Shown: positions 36,630-47,088, counted from the stretch's first letter. The stretch: DNA of 64,000 nt from Desulfocurvibacter africanus subsp. africanus DSM 2603 (GCF_000422545.1 NZ_AULZ01000014.1:62001-126000); one strand, 5' to 3'. Translations and numbers: made by a program. The notes: generated by a model from the sequence alone, not told the origin.

Positions 36630-36887
36630 AGAGCATTTTGCTTTTGAAAATGCTCTGCAAGCCATGCGTCGGCATGGCTTGCCGCCGCGTAGGCGCAATT
36701 CACTTGCGCCGTCAACGCCGGAGCGGGCGTCTTAACAGACTGTTGAAAAAGTCCGTCCTGGACTTTTTCAACTCCGTAATAGTGGAGCAAAGCTCCACTA
36801 TTACGGGCGATTGCTTCGCAACCAGCGGGCCTTCCTGGCCCGCACAGCCCTTTTTCCAACGGGCTGTCAAAAGCAATCTGCCCTAAA
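36630..36887 (-). repeat. Dispersed three-hairpin repeat, copy 3, interrupted
   Basis: Minus-oriented copy that runs from AGAGCATTTTGC (36630) to GGGCGTCTTAA (36735), is broken, and resumes at AAAAGCAATCTGCCCTAAA (36869-36887). In the intact copies CTTAAAAGC is continuous. Lies between rapZ and the PTS IIA gene. Confidence 0.88.
36736..36868. repeat. 133-bp hairpin-rich element inserted in repeat copy 3
   Basis: Starts CAGACTGTTGAAAAAGTCC and ends CCAACGGGCTGTC. The ends are imperfect inverted repeats (CAG-C-GTTG-AAAA pattern). Inside are GTTGAAAAAGTCC/GGACTTTTTCAAC, CCGTAATAGTGGAG/CTCCACTATTACGG, GCGGGCC/GGCCCGC and CAGCCC/GGGCTG stems. The flanks imply a 2-bp (AA) target duplication. No ORF. 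Probably a non-autonomous mobile element (MITE-like). Confidence 0.75.
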
Positions 36888-36889
36888 AA

Positions 36890-37774
36890 TCAGCCCTTCT
36901 CGATATGCCGATGCTCAAGACTGACGGCGTAGCCCTGTTCCTTAAGGTTCCTGAACAGCATCTCGGCGGCGGCGACAGATCGATGCCGCCCCCCGGTGCA
37001 GCCGAGACCGATGGTCACCCTGAAGCGGCCCTCGCGAGCATAGAGCGGCAAAAGAAATAAAACAAACTCCATGAGCTTGTTCGCAAAAAGCTTTCCGCTT
37101 TCGTCCTGAAATACATAATCGGCGACAATCTGGTCCTTGCCCGTAAGTGGACGCAGCAGAAGATCGAAATACGGATTGGGCAGAAAACGCAAGTCGAAGA
37201 GGAGGTCGGCTTCCTTGGGCGGGCCGTACTTGAAGCCGAAGGAGATTATGTGCACGCGCAGGCCGGAGGTTTGCTCCTCCAGATAACTCCATTTCTCCTG
37301 CAACACGCGCCGGAGGTCGTGCACCGAATAATGCGTGGTATCGAGCACTAAGTCGGCCTCGGCACGCACAGGTTCCAGCAGGTTCCGCTCCAACTCAAGG
37401 GCCTGTTGCAGGCCGAGTTGCTCGGACTCGAGCGGATGGGGCCGCCGGGTGGTGGCGTAGCGGCGCATGAGCTCCGGCAGTTCAGCCTCGATGAAGATGA
37501 CCTGCAGGGAGATGTCATACTGAGCCAAATCTTGCCGGGCCTGACCCCATTGACGAAGGAAATCCTGCTGACGGATATCCATGCCCAAGGCCAGCCCCTT
37601 GCCGGGCAACACCTCCTGCCCCTCATACAGGCTAACCAGCTTGGGCAGCATGGATGCAGGCAGGCCGTCCACGCAGAAAAAACCCAAATCTTCAAACACA
37701 TTCAAGGCAGTGCTCTTCCCTGCTCCGGACAGCCCGGTCAGAACGAGCACGGGAATAGGCGAAGGCCTAGGCAT
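36890..37774 (-). CDS. rapZ: RNase adapter / nucleotide-binding protein RapZ
   Basis: P-loop protein of 294 aa (LTGLSGAGKSTALNVFEDLGFFCVDGLP at residues about 12-40). In enterobacteria it directs small-RNA decay controlling amino-sugar synthesis. Its C-terminal domain has GFKYGPPKEADLLFDLRFLPNPY and IGLGCTGGRHRSV, diagnostic of the family. The gene lies immediately downstream of ptsN in the common rpoN-hpf-ptsN-rapZ-PTS order. Confidence 0.9.
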   Translation of the reverse strand: MPRPSPIPVLVLTGLSGAGKSTALNVFEDLGFFCVDGLPASMLPKLVSLYEGQEVLPGKGLALGMDIRQQDFLRQWGQARQDLAQYDISLQVIFIEAELPELMRRYATTRRPHPLESEQLGLQQALELERNLLEPVRAEADLVLDTTHYSVHDLRRVLQEKWSYLEEQTSGLRVHIISFGFKYGPPKEADLLFDLRFLPNPYFDLLLRPLTGKDQIVADYVFQDESGKLFANKLMEFVLFLLPLYAREGRFRVTIGLGCTGGRHRSVAAAEMLFRNLKEQGYAVSLEHRHIEKG

Positions 37775-37786
37775 GGAGCGCCTCGA

Positions 37787-38236
37787 TCAAAGTGTTTTCA
37801 GCAAGGTGTACAGCTCGTCGCGCCCCTCGGCCTCAAGGAAGGAACGCCGGAATCCCTCGTCCTTGAGCAGTTTGGAGATGTGCGCCAAAATGCGCAGATG
37901 CATACCCGCGGCCTGTTCCGGAGCCAGCACCAGGAAGAAAATGGTGCATGTCTTGCCATCCAGGGATTCGAAACGCACCCCTTGGCGGCTACGGCCGACC
38001 ACGAGAATGATCCTGTCGAGTCCCACGAGCTTGCCGTGAGGAATAGCCACGCCATCGCCGATGCCAGTCGTGCCCAACTGCTCGCGCTCCAGCAGGACCT
38101 GCAACGCATTGGCCAGGTCCAGATCTGGGAATTCGCTTTTGAGAGGCTCGACAAGTTCAGTCAACGCCTCCGACTTGGCTACCGCAGCCAAGTCCGGAAG
38201 AACGAGATTCTTGTGCAGGTAATCCGCAATCAGCAT
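37787..38236 (-). CDS. ptsN: Nitrogen-type PTS IIA protein
   Basis: EIIA-Ntr regulatory phosphoprotein of 149 aa. The frame is open well upstream, but the ATG at 38236 (MLIADYLHKNLVLPDL) lies just after the hpf stop and fits the family. The phosphorylated His67 is in GVAIPHGKL, followed by VGLDRIILVVGRSRQGVRFES. Between hpf and rapZ, it probably balances nitrogen/carbon signals with the adjacent mannose-type PTS. Confidence 0.9.
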   Translation of the reverse strand: MLIADYLHKNLVLPDLAAVAKSEALTELVEPLKSEFPDLDLANALQVLLEREQLGTTGIGDGVAIPHGKLVGLDRIILVVGRSRQGVRFESLDGKTCTIFFLVLAPEQAAGMHLRILAHISKLLKDEGFRRSFLEAEGRDELYTLLKTL

Positions 38237-38240
38237 GTGC

Positions 38241-38774
38241 TCATATCCCCGGATCGATGAGGCCGTAGTTGCCGTCCTTGCGCTGATAAATGACATTGAC
38301 GCGCTCGGTCTCGGCATTGTGGAAGACCAGGAACTCATACCCCAGGCTCTCCAGCTGCATGGCCGCCTCGTCCACATCCATGGGCTTGGGGATATAGCTG
38401 TCTGTCTGGATGATGGTGCGCTCCTTGCGGTCACCGGCCTGCGCATAACTGAACACGTCCAGGCGAACCGAAGTCTGTCCGGGCTTTTTGCGCAGGGATT
38501 TCTTGTCGCCGCTCTTTTTGACTTGCGCCACGAGCTTATCCAAGACCATGTCGATGGTGGCGTACATGTCCTGTGATTCCTCATTGGCGGACAGATGCAG
38601 ACTATCGCCGGAAAGAACCACTTCGGCCATGTGCCGATGCTTCTCGACACTCATATTGACCTGCAGCTCGGCACTGTTGATCCCATGCTTGGAGAGCTTG
38701 CCAAACCGGGTTCGCGCGTAGTTCTTGAGGTGCTCGGAAGGCTCGAAGTTCTTGAACGTGAAATGGATGTTCAT
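38241..38774 (-). CDS. hpf: Ribosome hibernation promoting factor, long form
   Basis: Binds ribosomes in stationary phase. The ATG at 38774 (MNIHFTFKNFEPSEHLKNYA) gives 177 aa: an N-terminal S30AE/YfiA domain (residues 1-100) and a C-terminal dimerisation domain (KPMDVDEAAMQLESLGYEFLVFHN...VNVIYQRKDGNYGLIDP). The two-domain length makes it a long HPF able to form 100S ribosomes by itself. Located between rpoN and ptsN. Confidence 0.9.
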   Translation of the reverse strand: MNIHFTFKNFEPSEHLKNYARTRFGKLSKHGINSAELQVNMSVEKHRHMAEVVLSGDSLHLSANEESQDMYATIDMVLDKLVAQVKKSGDKKSLRKKPGQTSVRLDVFSYAQAGDRKERTIIQTDSYIPKPMDVDEAAMQLESLGYEFLVFHNAETERVNVIYQRKDGNYGLIDPGI

Positions 38775-38805
38775 ACCTGCTCCTTTTGCGCGGGGTTGGC
38801 AGAAA

Positions 38806-40248
38806 TCAGAAGATTTGCTTGCGCTTGGAAGAGGATTCGATGCCCAAGGCCGAGCGGTACTTGGCCACGGTCCTGCGGGCAATATTCACCTGGAGTTTTT
38901 CCTTGAGAATCTCGGCTATGCGCTCGTCGCTGAGAGGCCTCTTGGAGCTTTCGTCGGATATGAGCTGCTTGATGAGCGCCTTGACGCTCTCCGAGCCTAC
39001 TTGGCTGCCGTCATCAAGGTCCAGGGCGCTATTGAAGAAAAATTTCAGCTCGAAAACGCCATGAGGCGTGGCGACATACTTGTTGGTCGTAATGCGGCTG
39101 ACCGTGGACTCGTGCATGCTGATATCGTCGGCTACATCCTTGAGGATAAGGGGCTTCAGATGGGTGACCCCCTCCTCGAAGAAGTCGCGCTGAAAGCGCA
39201 GAATGCTGTCGAGGACCTTGTAGAGCGTACGCTGGCGTTGGTAAAGGCTCTTCATGAGCCAGACTGCCGAGCGCATCTTCTCTTGCATGTATTCCTTATC
39301 CGAGGAATTGCAACCCTGCAGGCTGTCCATATACATGGAGTTGAGCTGCAGCTTGGGCATGCCCTCCTCATTGAGCATGATTACGAATTCATCGTTGAAT
39401 TTGTATACGTAGGCGTCCGGGCTGACATAGTACGGCTCGGTGGAGGAGTAGCTGGCTCCCGGCAAGGGCTCCAGGGTCTGCAGAACCTCAAGGTACTCCT
39501 TGAGCTGATCGAGAGTGATCTTGAATTTGCGAGCCAGAGGTTTGTAGCGCCGTTTTTCCAGGTCTTCCAGATGCTCGGAAACCAATGCCCGCAGTATGGG
39601 GTCATTGTGTTCATAGACATCGAGTTGCACCAGCAGGCACTCCTGAGGGGTCCTGGCTGCGACGCCCACGGGATCGAAACGCTGGATGCGCCGCAGGATC
39701 ACCTCGACCTCTTCCGGCGTGGTGTGCGCCATGGCCGCGATTTCCTCGGCCGTGGACTGCAAGTAACCCGCCGGGCTCAGGCAACCGATAATGATCTCGC
39801 TGACTTGCTTCTGCTTTTCGCTGAAATCGGAAAGCCGCACCTGCCAGAACAGGTGCCCTTCCAAGGACGGCTTTGAGGAAAGGCGAGCCTCGAAACTGAC
39901 GCCATCCTCGGGAACTTCGGACTCGCGCATCTGCATCTGCTTGCCCGAGCTGGAAAACTCACCGAGGTAATCTTCCCAGTCCGCATTGCGGGTCAGTTCA
40001 CGCGTCAGAATCTCATCGCGATCCTTGGAAATTTCCTGAACAGGCTCATGGACCTCAAGGGCCTGGATCTCATTACCAAGATCACTGGCCTGTCCCTCTT
40101 CGAGCAGCGGGTTCTCCATGAGTTCCTGCTGCACGGTATCGAGCAGCTCGAGCCGGGAAAGCTGAAGCAGCTTGATCGCCTGCTGCAGTTGGGGAGTCAT
40201 GACCAACTGCTGCGAAAGTTTGAGTTGTTGTCGTAGTTCTAAGCCCAT
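38806..40248 (-). CDS. rpoN: RNA polymerase sigma-54 factor
   Basis: 480 aa with three regions: the Gln-rich N-terminal activator-interacting segment (LELRQQLKLSQQLVMTPQLQQAIKLLQLSRLEL), the core-binding region (about 120-320), and the C-terminal DNA-binding region ending with the RpoN box ARRTVAKYRSALGI. Needed for activator-dependent promoters such as the one predicted at 51212-51225 in this window. Upstream of hpf and downstream of lptB by about 200 bp with no gene. Confidence 0.95.
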   Translation of the reverse strand: MGLELRQQLKLSQQLVMTPQLQQAIKLLQLSRLELLDTVQQELMENPLLEEGQASDLGNEIQALEVHEPVQEISKDRDEILTRELTRNADWEDYLGEFSSSGKQMQMRESEVPEDGVSFEARLSSKPSLEGHLFWQVRLSDFSEKQKQVSEIIIGCLSPAGYLQSTAEEIAAMAHTTPEEVEVILRRIQRFDPVGVAARTPQECLLVQLDVYEHNDPILRALVSEHLEDLEKRRYKPLARKFKITLDQLKEYLEVLQTLEPLPGASYSSTEPYYVSPDAYVYKFNDEFVIMLNEEGMPKLQLNSMYMDSLQGCNSSDKEYMQEKMRSAVWLMKSLYQRQRTLYKVLDSILRFQRDFFEEGVTHLKPLILKDVADDISMHESTVSRITTNKYVATPHGVFELKFFFNSALDLDDGSQVGSESVKALIKQLISDESSKRPLSDERIAEILKEKLQVNIARRTVAKYRSALGIESSSKRKQIF

Positions 40249-40452
40249 AATCTCCCAATGGCGTTCACGAAGGATTCGTTGCCGCGACGGCAGTGCAGTG
40301 ACGCCTTCCCGTATAAATAAAGCGGCCTGAAGGGCTTCGGGGAAAGCGTATCCACAGTTTCATCAGGCAGCCGTGGGTGTATTCATGCCATACTTGATGT
40401 GTGTATGCAACCATTGCGCCAGAACGCGAGAAGCATTGTGGGACAAGGATTC

Positions 40453-41205
40453 TTAGATATCTCTTCCCTGCAGACGAAAGCCTTGGCCCAGGTAGACCTG
40501 CTGTGCCTTCGGATCGGAGACTATCTGCTCTGGGGAGCCCTCCAGGATTATGCTGCCTTGGTAGGCCAGGTAGGCTCGATCGCAAATAGACAGGGTTTCA
40601 CGTACGTTGTGATCGGAAATGAGCACGCCGATGCATTTTTCCTTGAGTCCTTTAATGATATCCTGGATATCCAGCACGGCCAAGGGATCCACGCCGGCAA
40701 AGGGCTCGTCAAGGAAGACGAAACGGGGACGGCGGATAAGGGCGCGGGCGATTTCGAGCCGACGGCGCTCGCCGCCGGAAAGGCTCGAAGCCTTCTGGCC
40801 CGAAAGGCGCGTGATGCCCAGTTCATCCAATAGCTCCTCGGCCCTGACGGCCCGCTCACGGCGGGAGAGCCCCGTATGCTCCAGGATGATGTCCATATTC
40901 TGCCGCACGGTGAGCTTTTTGAATACGGAACTCTCCTGGGGCAGATAGCTGATGCCCAACCGCGCCCGTTCGTGCAGCGGCAGCATGGTAATTTCGCGCT
41001 GGTCAAGGAATACCGTGCCGTCATTCGGCTTCACGACGCCCGCCAGCATATAAAAGGTGGTCGTCTTGCCGGCGCCGTTGGGTCCCAGGATGCCCACCAC
41101 TTCTCCCTGAGTGATGTCCAGGTTCACATTGGAAACAACGTCGCGCTTTCCATAACGCTTCTTGAGGCCCGCAGCCCGCAATTGAGAGAACTCGTTCTGG
41201 CTCAT
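40453..41205 (-). CDS. lptB: Lipopolysaccharide export ABC ATPase LptB
   Basis: Cytoplasmic ATPase of the LptB2FG extractor. 250 aa with Walker A (GPNGAGKTTTFYML), Q loop (YLPQESSVFKKLTV), signature (LSGGERRRLEIARAL), Walker B (FVFLDEPFAGVDP) and H loop (LISDHNVRET). The PQE-S-F pattern and the neighbours lptA and lptC identify it as LptB rather than a general ABC ATPase. Its start overlaps lptA by 4 bp. Confidence 0.93.
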   Translation of the reverse strand: MSQNEFSQLRAAGLKKRYGKRDVVSNVNLDITQGEVVGILGPNGAGKTTTFYMLAGVVKPNDGTVFLDQREITMLPLHERARLGISYLPQESSVFKKLTVRQNMDIILEHTGLSRRERAVRAEELLDELGITRLSGQKASSLSGGERRRLEIARALIRRPRFVFLDEPFAGVDPLAVLDIQDIIKGLKEKCIGVLISDHNVRETLSICDRAYLAYQGSIILEGSPEQIVSDPKAQQVYLGQGFRLQGRDI

Positions 41206-41756
41206 TTCTTCTTCTCGGCCCCCTTCTCGGGGGTAACGAAGATCATCTCCACGGGGCGTTTGGTGTTGCCAATGACCTCGCTACGGTTCTCATTGATATA
41301 GATCCGTATTTCCTTGCCTTGAAGGGTATTCTCACCTTCCTTGAGGACAGGATCGCCCTCCAGGATAATCATGCTCTTATCCGCCAGGTAGGTGGCCTTG
41401 CGGCATTTGCCCTCGCTCTGGCCTCGGCGCATGCGCACGTTGCCCAAGGCGATAATCCTGTTGATGCGCGAAGCGCCCTCGGTTGTGGCGAAGGCCATAT
41501 CCGGTCCGCTGGCGCCGCTCTTGCCATCACCGTTCGGACGCAGGTCGATTTCGATACGATCGGCCCACAATTCCATATCCTGCCGAACGACATGCACCTT
41601 GCCCTCAAATACGGCCCGGTTGCCTTCTTGGGAATAAGTCAGACGATCCGCTGTCACCTTGGTGGGGACAAGGTTCTCCTCAGCGGCCTGGGCAGTGATG
41701 GGCAGTATCCACGCCATGGCGCAAATTAGGAATACGATAAGATGGCTAGGGTGCAT
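41202..41756 (-). CDS. lptA: Lipopolysaccharide transport periplasmic protein LptA
   Basis: OstA-domain protein (184 aa) that bridges the periplasm. Signal peptide LIVFLICAMAWILPITAQA, then the beta-jellyroll pattern: TKVTADRLTYSQEGNRAVFEGKVHVVRQDMELWADRIEI, IIALGNVRMRRGQSEGKCRKATYL. Overlaps lptC upstream by 11 bp and lptB downstream by 4 bp. Confidence 0.9.
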   Translation of the reverse strand: MHPSHLIVFLICAMAWILPITAQAAEENLVPTKVTADRLTYSQEGNRAVFEGKVHVVRQDMELWADRIEIDLRPNGDGKSGASGPDMAFATTEGASRINRIIALGNVRMRRGQSEGKCRKATYLADKSMIILEGDPVLKEGENTLQGKEIRIYINENRSEVIGNTKRPVEMIFVTPEKGAEKKK

Positions 41757-42333
41757 TAGCTTTCAAGGGGTCAGTAAAAATCTTGTCAGTACCGGATTCG
41801 ACAACCACTCCGCCCTCCGCGACAAAGACGCGCGCATTCAAGTCAAAATGCATGACCGGCGCCATGAGCGTGACCCCTTCCTGCTTAACGACCGCTCCGC
41901 CGCTAGCGGTCAACAAACCCTGGCCATCATACATTATCTCCTTGGCCGTAAGCGAGGCTTTTTCATATACGGCCGTAACCTCAGGCCAGAAATGAACCTC
42001 GCTGCTTTCCTGATGCACGGAGCCTTGAGGGGCCCGGACATGCAGCAATTTGTCACTTGGCTGCGTGAAGTAGTCTATGTTGGGAGTCTGGACGAGCACG
42101 AGTCCTTTCTCCTGATCATAGCTCGCGCTTTCGGCTCGCAAACGCCAGATGAGCTTACCCTCGTTTCCATGGGTTAGTTCAATTCCCTTGGCGGCCATGT
42201 CGATTTCGACATCAGTGACGAAGCCGCTGAGATCGGGCATGAGCCCGGCTCGCTCGGTAAGCTTCACCAGCGCGAAGCCGATTACGGCGAGCAGGGACAA
42301 CACCAGAAAGAACACGGCCAGACGCCTGAGCAC
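41746..42333 (-). CDS. lptC: LPS export protein LptC
   Basis: Inner-membrane-anchored receiver of LPS from LptBFG (195 aa). One N-terminal membrane segment (LAVFFLVLSLLAVIGFALV) followed by a periplasmic jellyroll: DVEIDMAAKGIELTHGNEGKLIWRLRAESASY, VTAVYEKASLTAKEIMYDGQGLLTASGGAVV. Its stop and lptA start overlap, and its ATG abuts the kdsC stop. Confidence 0.86.
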   Translation of the reverse strand: MLRRLAVFFLVLSLLAVIGFALVKLTERAGLMPDLSGFVTDVEIDMAAKGIELTHGNEGKLIWRLRAESASYDQEKGLVLVQTPNIDYFTQPSDKLLHVRAPQGSVHQESSEVHFWPEVTAVYEKASLTAKEIMYDGQGLLTASGGAVVKQEGVTLMAPVMHFDLNARVFVAEGGVVVESGTDKIFTDPLKANAP

Positions 42334-42855
42334 CTAGCCGCTCCAGTGCCGATAGGCTTGCTCGTATGTGCCCTGGGCCTTGAGAATCATCACGACGGCT
42401 TCGCGCACTGCCCCGTGGCCTCCGTGCGCCGAGGCGACCCAGGCTGCCAGCGCCCGGATCTCGGGCTGGGCATTGGGCACCGCCAAGGGCAAGCCTACAC
42501 GAGCCATGGGTGCCGCGTCCACCCAGTCGTCGCCCATATAGGCGATCTCGTCGTAACGGATGCCCAATTCCGCGCATAAAGCGTCCAAGATGGGCAGCTT
42601 CTGCACGTGGCCGGCGAAGTAATGCTTGATGCCGAGATCCTTGATCCTGCGCGCGACACCTGCATGGTCAAGGCCGCTTATGACCGCGAAATCCAAACCC
42701 ATGTGCTGGCCGGCCTTGATGCCAAGGCCGTCCTGGACGTCGAAGCGTTTGGTGATGCGGCCTTCCTCGTCGTACGCGAGCCCGCCGTCGGTCAGGACTC
42801 CATCGCAATCCAGAACCAGGAGCTTCACCCTGCGTGCGCGTTCTTCAAATGTCAT
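42334..42855 (-). CDS. kdsC: 3-deoxy-D-manno-octulosonate 8-phosphate phosphatase
   Basis: HAD-family phosphatase (173 aa) forming free KDO for lipid A inner core. Motif I LLVLDCDGVLTDGGLAYDEEGR (DxDGVLTDG), motif II VISGLDHAGVARRI, and MGDDWVDAAPMARVGLPLAVPNA as motif IV. The tetrameric KdsC length without a cap is kept. It lies between pyrG and lptC; the kdsA gene that commonly separates pyrG from kdsC in this group is not here. Confidence 0.92.
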   Translation of the reverse strand: MTFEERARRVKLLVLDCDGVLTDGGLAYDEEGRITKRFDVQDGLGIKAGQHMGLDFAVISGLDHAGVARRIKDLGIKHYFAGHVQKLPILDALCAELGIRYDEIAYMGDDWVDAAPMARVGLPLAVPNAQPEIRALAAWVASAHGGHGAVREAVVMILKAQGTYEQAYRHWSG

Positions 42856-42894
42856 TAGAGCTCGCTCCTGACTGACCTGTTTCAGGCTCTCGCC

Positions 42895-44772
<1,878 letters not shown>

Positions 44773-44777
44773 CGCCC

Positions 44778-44806
44778 AAGCTAGTCAGGCGGGAACCCCC
44801 TGTCAA
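44778..44806 (-). promoter_or_regulatory. Sigma-70-type promoter toward pyrG
   Basis: Minus strand: -35 TTGACA (44806-44801), 17-bp spacer, -10 TAGCTT (44783-44778). The next bases are GGGCGGGGCTC, so initiation should fall in the G run at about 44770-44773. Confidence 0.7.
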
Positions 44807-44829
44807 GAAACCAATGTGGAGGTCGCACG

Positions 44830-45639
44830 GTGGCCTTAGTAAAAGCCCTCGTCATCACCGGCTATGGAACCAATTGCGAAAAGGAATCGGCCTATGCCGT
44901 GCGCCAGGCCGGCGCCGATGAGGTCAACGTCGCCTACTTCTCGGACCTGGTCTCGGGCCGCATCCGGCTGGACCCATTCAACTATCTTATCTTTCCAGGC
45001 GGCTTCCTGGACGGCGACGATTTGGGCGCGGCCCAGGCCGCGGCTTTGCGCTGGCGCTACGCCAAAACCTCCGAGGGAGAACCCATCGTCTCCCAACTCG
45101 AACGCCTGTTCGCGTCCGGCGGAGTAATCTTGGGCATATGCAACGGCTTCCAGCTCTTGGTCAAGCTCGGGCTGCTGCCTGCCATGGACGGCGCCTACTT
45201 TGAGCGCCAAGCCTCCTTGGGCAACAACGACTCCGCCCGTTTTGAGGACCGCTGGGTGCAGCTCAAGGCCAATCCTGCCTCGCCTTGCGTATTCACCAAG
45301 GACCTGGGCGTACTCGCCCTGCCCATACGTCACGGCGAAGGCAAGATGGTCTTTCAGGACGCCGAGCTCATGGGCAAGGTCGTGCGCGAGAATCTCGTGG
45401 CACTGCAATATGTCCATCCCGAGACTGGCGAGCCCACCGAAGAGTATCCATTCAACCCCAACGGCTCTCCCCTGGGCATCGCCGGCCTGACCGACCCTTC
45501 GGGTCGCATCCTCGGCCTTATGCCCCATCCCGAGGCCTTCAACCATCCTACCAACCATCCGGGCTGGACTCGCGGCGAACACGCCGAACTCGGCATCTCC
45601 GTGCTGGCGGGCGGCGTGCGCTACCTGAAGGCGCAGTAG
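44830..45639 (+). CDS. purQ: Phosphoribosylformylglycinamidine synthase, glutaminase subunit (PurQ-type)
   Basis: Supplies ammonia from glutamine for the FGAM step of purine synthesis. The GTG start follows TGGAGG. 269 aa of class I amidotransferase: GYGTNCEKESAYAVRQAGA, FPGGFLDGDDLGA, catalytic Cys104 in GICNGFQLL, and His/Glu in LMPHPEAFNHP. It is longer than typical PurQ (about 225-230 aa) and resembles the glutaminase end of large PurL proteins. No other pur genes are adjacent. Confidence 0.85.
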   Translation: MALVKALVITGYGTNCEKESAYAVRQAGADEVNVAYFSDLVSGRIRLDPFNYLIFPGGFLDGDDLGAAQAAALRWRYAKTSEGEPIVSQLERLFASGGVILGICNGFQLLVKLGLLPAMDGAYFERQASLGNNDSARFEDRWVQLKANPASPCVFTKDLGVLALPIRHGEGKMVFQDAELMGKVVRENLVALQYVHPETGEPTEEYPFNPNGSPLGIAGLTDPSGRILGLMPHPEAFNHPTNHPGWTRGEHAELGISVLAGGVRYLKAQ

Positions 45640-45651
45640 CCACCTGCGTCC

Positions 45652-46176
45652 ATGATCTCTCCTCAGTTGTTGCCTCCCGTTTCGCCGCCTGCAGGCTGGG
45701 CTTCCTGGCGCGAAGTCATGGATGTGGCTTTGCGCCAGGCGCACGAAGCAGGGAGCATGGGCGAAGTGCCCGTGGGCGCGGCCCTGCTTTCGGCTGAAGG
45801 AGAGCTGCTGGCCCAGGCGCACAACGCGCCTCTGAGCCTGAACGATCCCACGGCCCATGCCGAGATGCTCTGCCTGCGCCAGGGCGCGAGCACGCTCGGC
45901 AACTACCGCCTGACCGGCTGCATCCTGGCCGTGACCCTGGAGCCGTGCATCATGTGCCTGGGCGCCCTGGTCCACGCGCGAATCGCCGGGCTGGTCATCG
46001 GCGCCCGCGATCCCAAGGCCGGCGCAGTGCTGTCGCGGCTCAAGGGGCTGCGCCTGCCCTTCCTCAACCACCAGTTCTGGGTTCTGGAGGGCATCATGGC
46101 CGAGGAATGCGGCACGCTCCTGTCGAGCTTTTTCCTGCGCAGGCGAAAGGCACGCCAAGACCTGCTTTCCCCTTGA
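45652..46176 (+). CDS. tadA: tRNA-specific adenosine deaminase
   Basis: Deaminates the wobble adenosine of tRNA-Arg(ACG) to inosine. 174 aa with the zinc/cytidine-deaminase motif THAE-type AHAE (His69, Glu71) and PCxxC (EPCIMC, Cys99 and Cys102), plus GARDPKAGAVLSRL. About 12 bp after purQ, so probably co-transcribed, and immediately upstream of tRNA-Ser. Confidence 0.92.
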   Translation: MISPQLLPPVSPPAGWASWREVMDVALRQAHEAGSMGEVPVGAALLSAEGELLAQAHNAPLSLNDPTAHAEMLCLRQGASTLGNYRLTGCILAVTLEPCIMCLGALVHARIAGLVIGARDPKAGAVLSRLKGLRLPFLNHQFWVLEGIMAEECGTLLSSFFLRRRKARQDLLSP

Positions 46177-46221
46177 CCTCGTTACGCATCGTGGGTAATT
46201 AACCTGTCCTCCTACCAACGC

Positions 46222-46315
46222 GGAGAGGTAGCGAAGTGGCCGTAACGCGCCCGACTCGAAATCGGGTTACGGGTTAATAGCCTGTACGTGGGTTCAAATC
46301 CCACCCTCTCCGCCA
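46222..46315 (+). tRNA. tRNA-Ser (anticodon CGA)
   Basis: Ninety-four nucleotides including an encoded CCA. Acceptor stem GGAGAGG/CCTCTCC, anticodon stem CCCGA/TCGGG with loop CTCGAAA (anticodon CGA, reads UCG), a long variable arm and TGGGTTCAAATCCCA as the T arm. The final 17 bp (46299-46315) recur at 57141-57157, marking it as an integration site. Confidence 0.95.
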
Positions 46316-46326
46316 CATTGCTTATC

Positions 46327-46354
46327 AAAGGGTCAGACTCGTCTGACCCTTTTT
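46327..46354 (+). terminator. Terminator after tRNA-Ser
   Basis: Perfect stem AAAGGGTCAGAC/GTCTGACCCTTT followed by T residues, 11 bp after the CCA. A related but diverged terminator follows the att copy at 57.17 kb. Confidence 0.88.
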
Positions 46355-46443
46355 CATTTCAACAGGTTCCAGCTTCCCAACTTTTACACTAATAGAGAAT
46401 AGTGGAGTTGCCCCTGAGTAGCTTCCTTGAGAGGTGGCTCCAG

Positions 46444-47088
46444 CTATTGTCTCTTGAATCCTTCGACCACCCATAAGGTTATTTTTCTGAGGCCAAGAAG
46501 GGATATGTAAGTTCCAGCTGTGGTTAGGCAGAACACCAACAAACAAGCTATTATGTATTGAGCAACCAGAGAGGGTTTGAAGTCGCCCTTAGTTGATAGT
46601 GACAATAGAAACGCTTTTTGCGAATATTTTGACAAACTCAGATTAGTGTAGCGCTTGGCAAATATATACCAAGCTTGTTCCTCTGTAAGGAAGTCGAAAA
46701 TGTGAGGGAGCCGCACTTTATAGGGATTGACCAGATTAAGATCTTCATAAATATATGCATTGTGCGGCCTATCATAGCTAATGTCACTGTTGTCTAAGAA
46801 CGTCGGCACTTGGTTATTTGTAACAGCCTCCTCGTAGTCCTTATGGATCTCAGACTCATGCTCTCTGCAAAAGTGAATTATATCATCTAGTCCAGTTTTG
46901 TACTCTCTTTTTAGTTCACTATCGAGTTCCTTTTGTAGTGAGGCTTGGATGGCTTCTTGTATCTCATATTCCTCGGTATAGAACGATGGTGCGTTTTGGA
47001 CGGCAAGGACTGAACCGACAACGAACCAACAGATGGATAAGATGAGGAAAAGACGCTGCCATCCGTTCAGCCTAGATAGAATACTCAT
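46444..47088 (-). CDS. Two-span membrane hypothetical protein (island cargo)
   Basis: Not recognised. About 214 aa from the ATG at 47088 (MSILSRLNGWQRLFLIL); an ATG four codons upstream is possible. One membrane segment near the N terminus (LFLILSICWFVVGSVLAV) and one near residue 190 (YIIACLLVFCLTTAGTYISLLGL) enclose an acidic, presumably periplasmic domain rich in Glu/Lys. Base composition is clearly more AT-rich than the chromosome around it, supporting acquisition by transfer. Confidence 0.65.
   Translation of the reverse strand: MSILSRLNGWQRLFLILSICWFVVGSVLAVQNAPSFYTEEYEIQEAIQASLQKELDSELKREYKTGLDDIIHFCREHESEIHKDYEEAVTNNQVPTFLDNSDISYDRPHNAYIYEDLNLVNPYKVRLPHIFDFLTEEQAWYIFAKRYTNLSLSKYSQKAFLLSLSTKGDFKPSLVAQYIIACLLVFCLTTAGTYISLLGLRKITLWVVEGFKRQ

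Noticed and set aside
44836-46218. Minus-strand 460-codon frame
   Set aside because: Antisense to purQ and tadA, both well supported.
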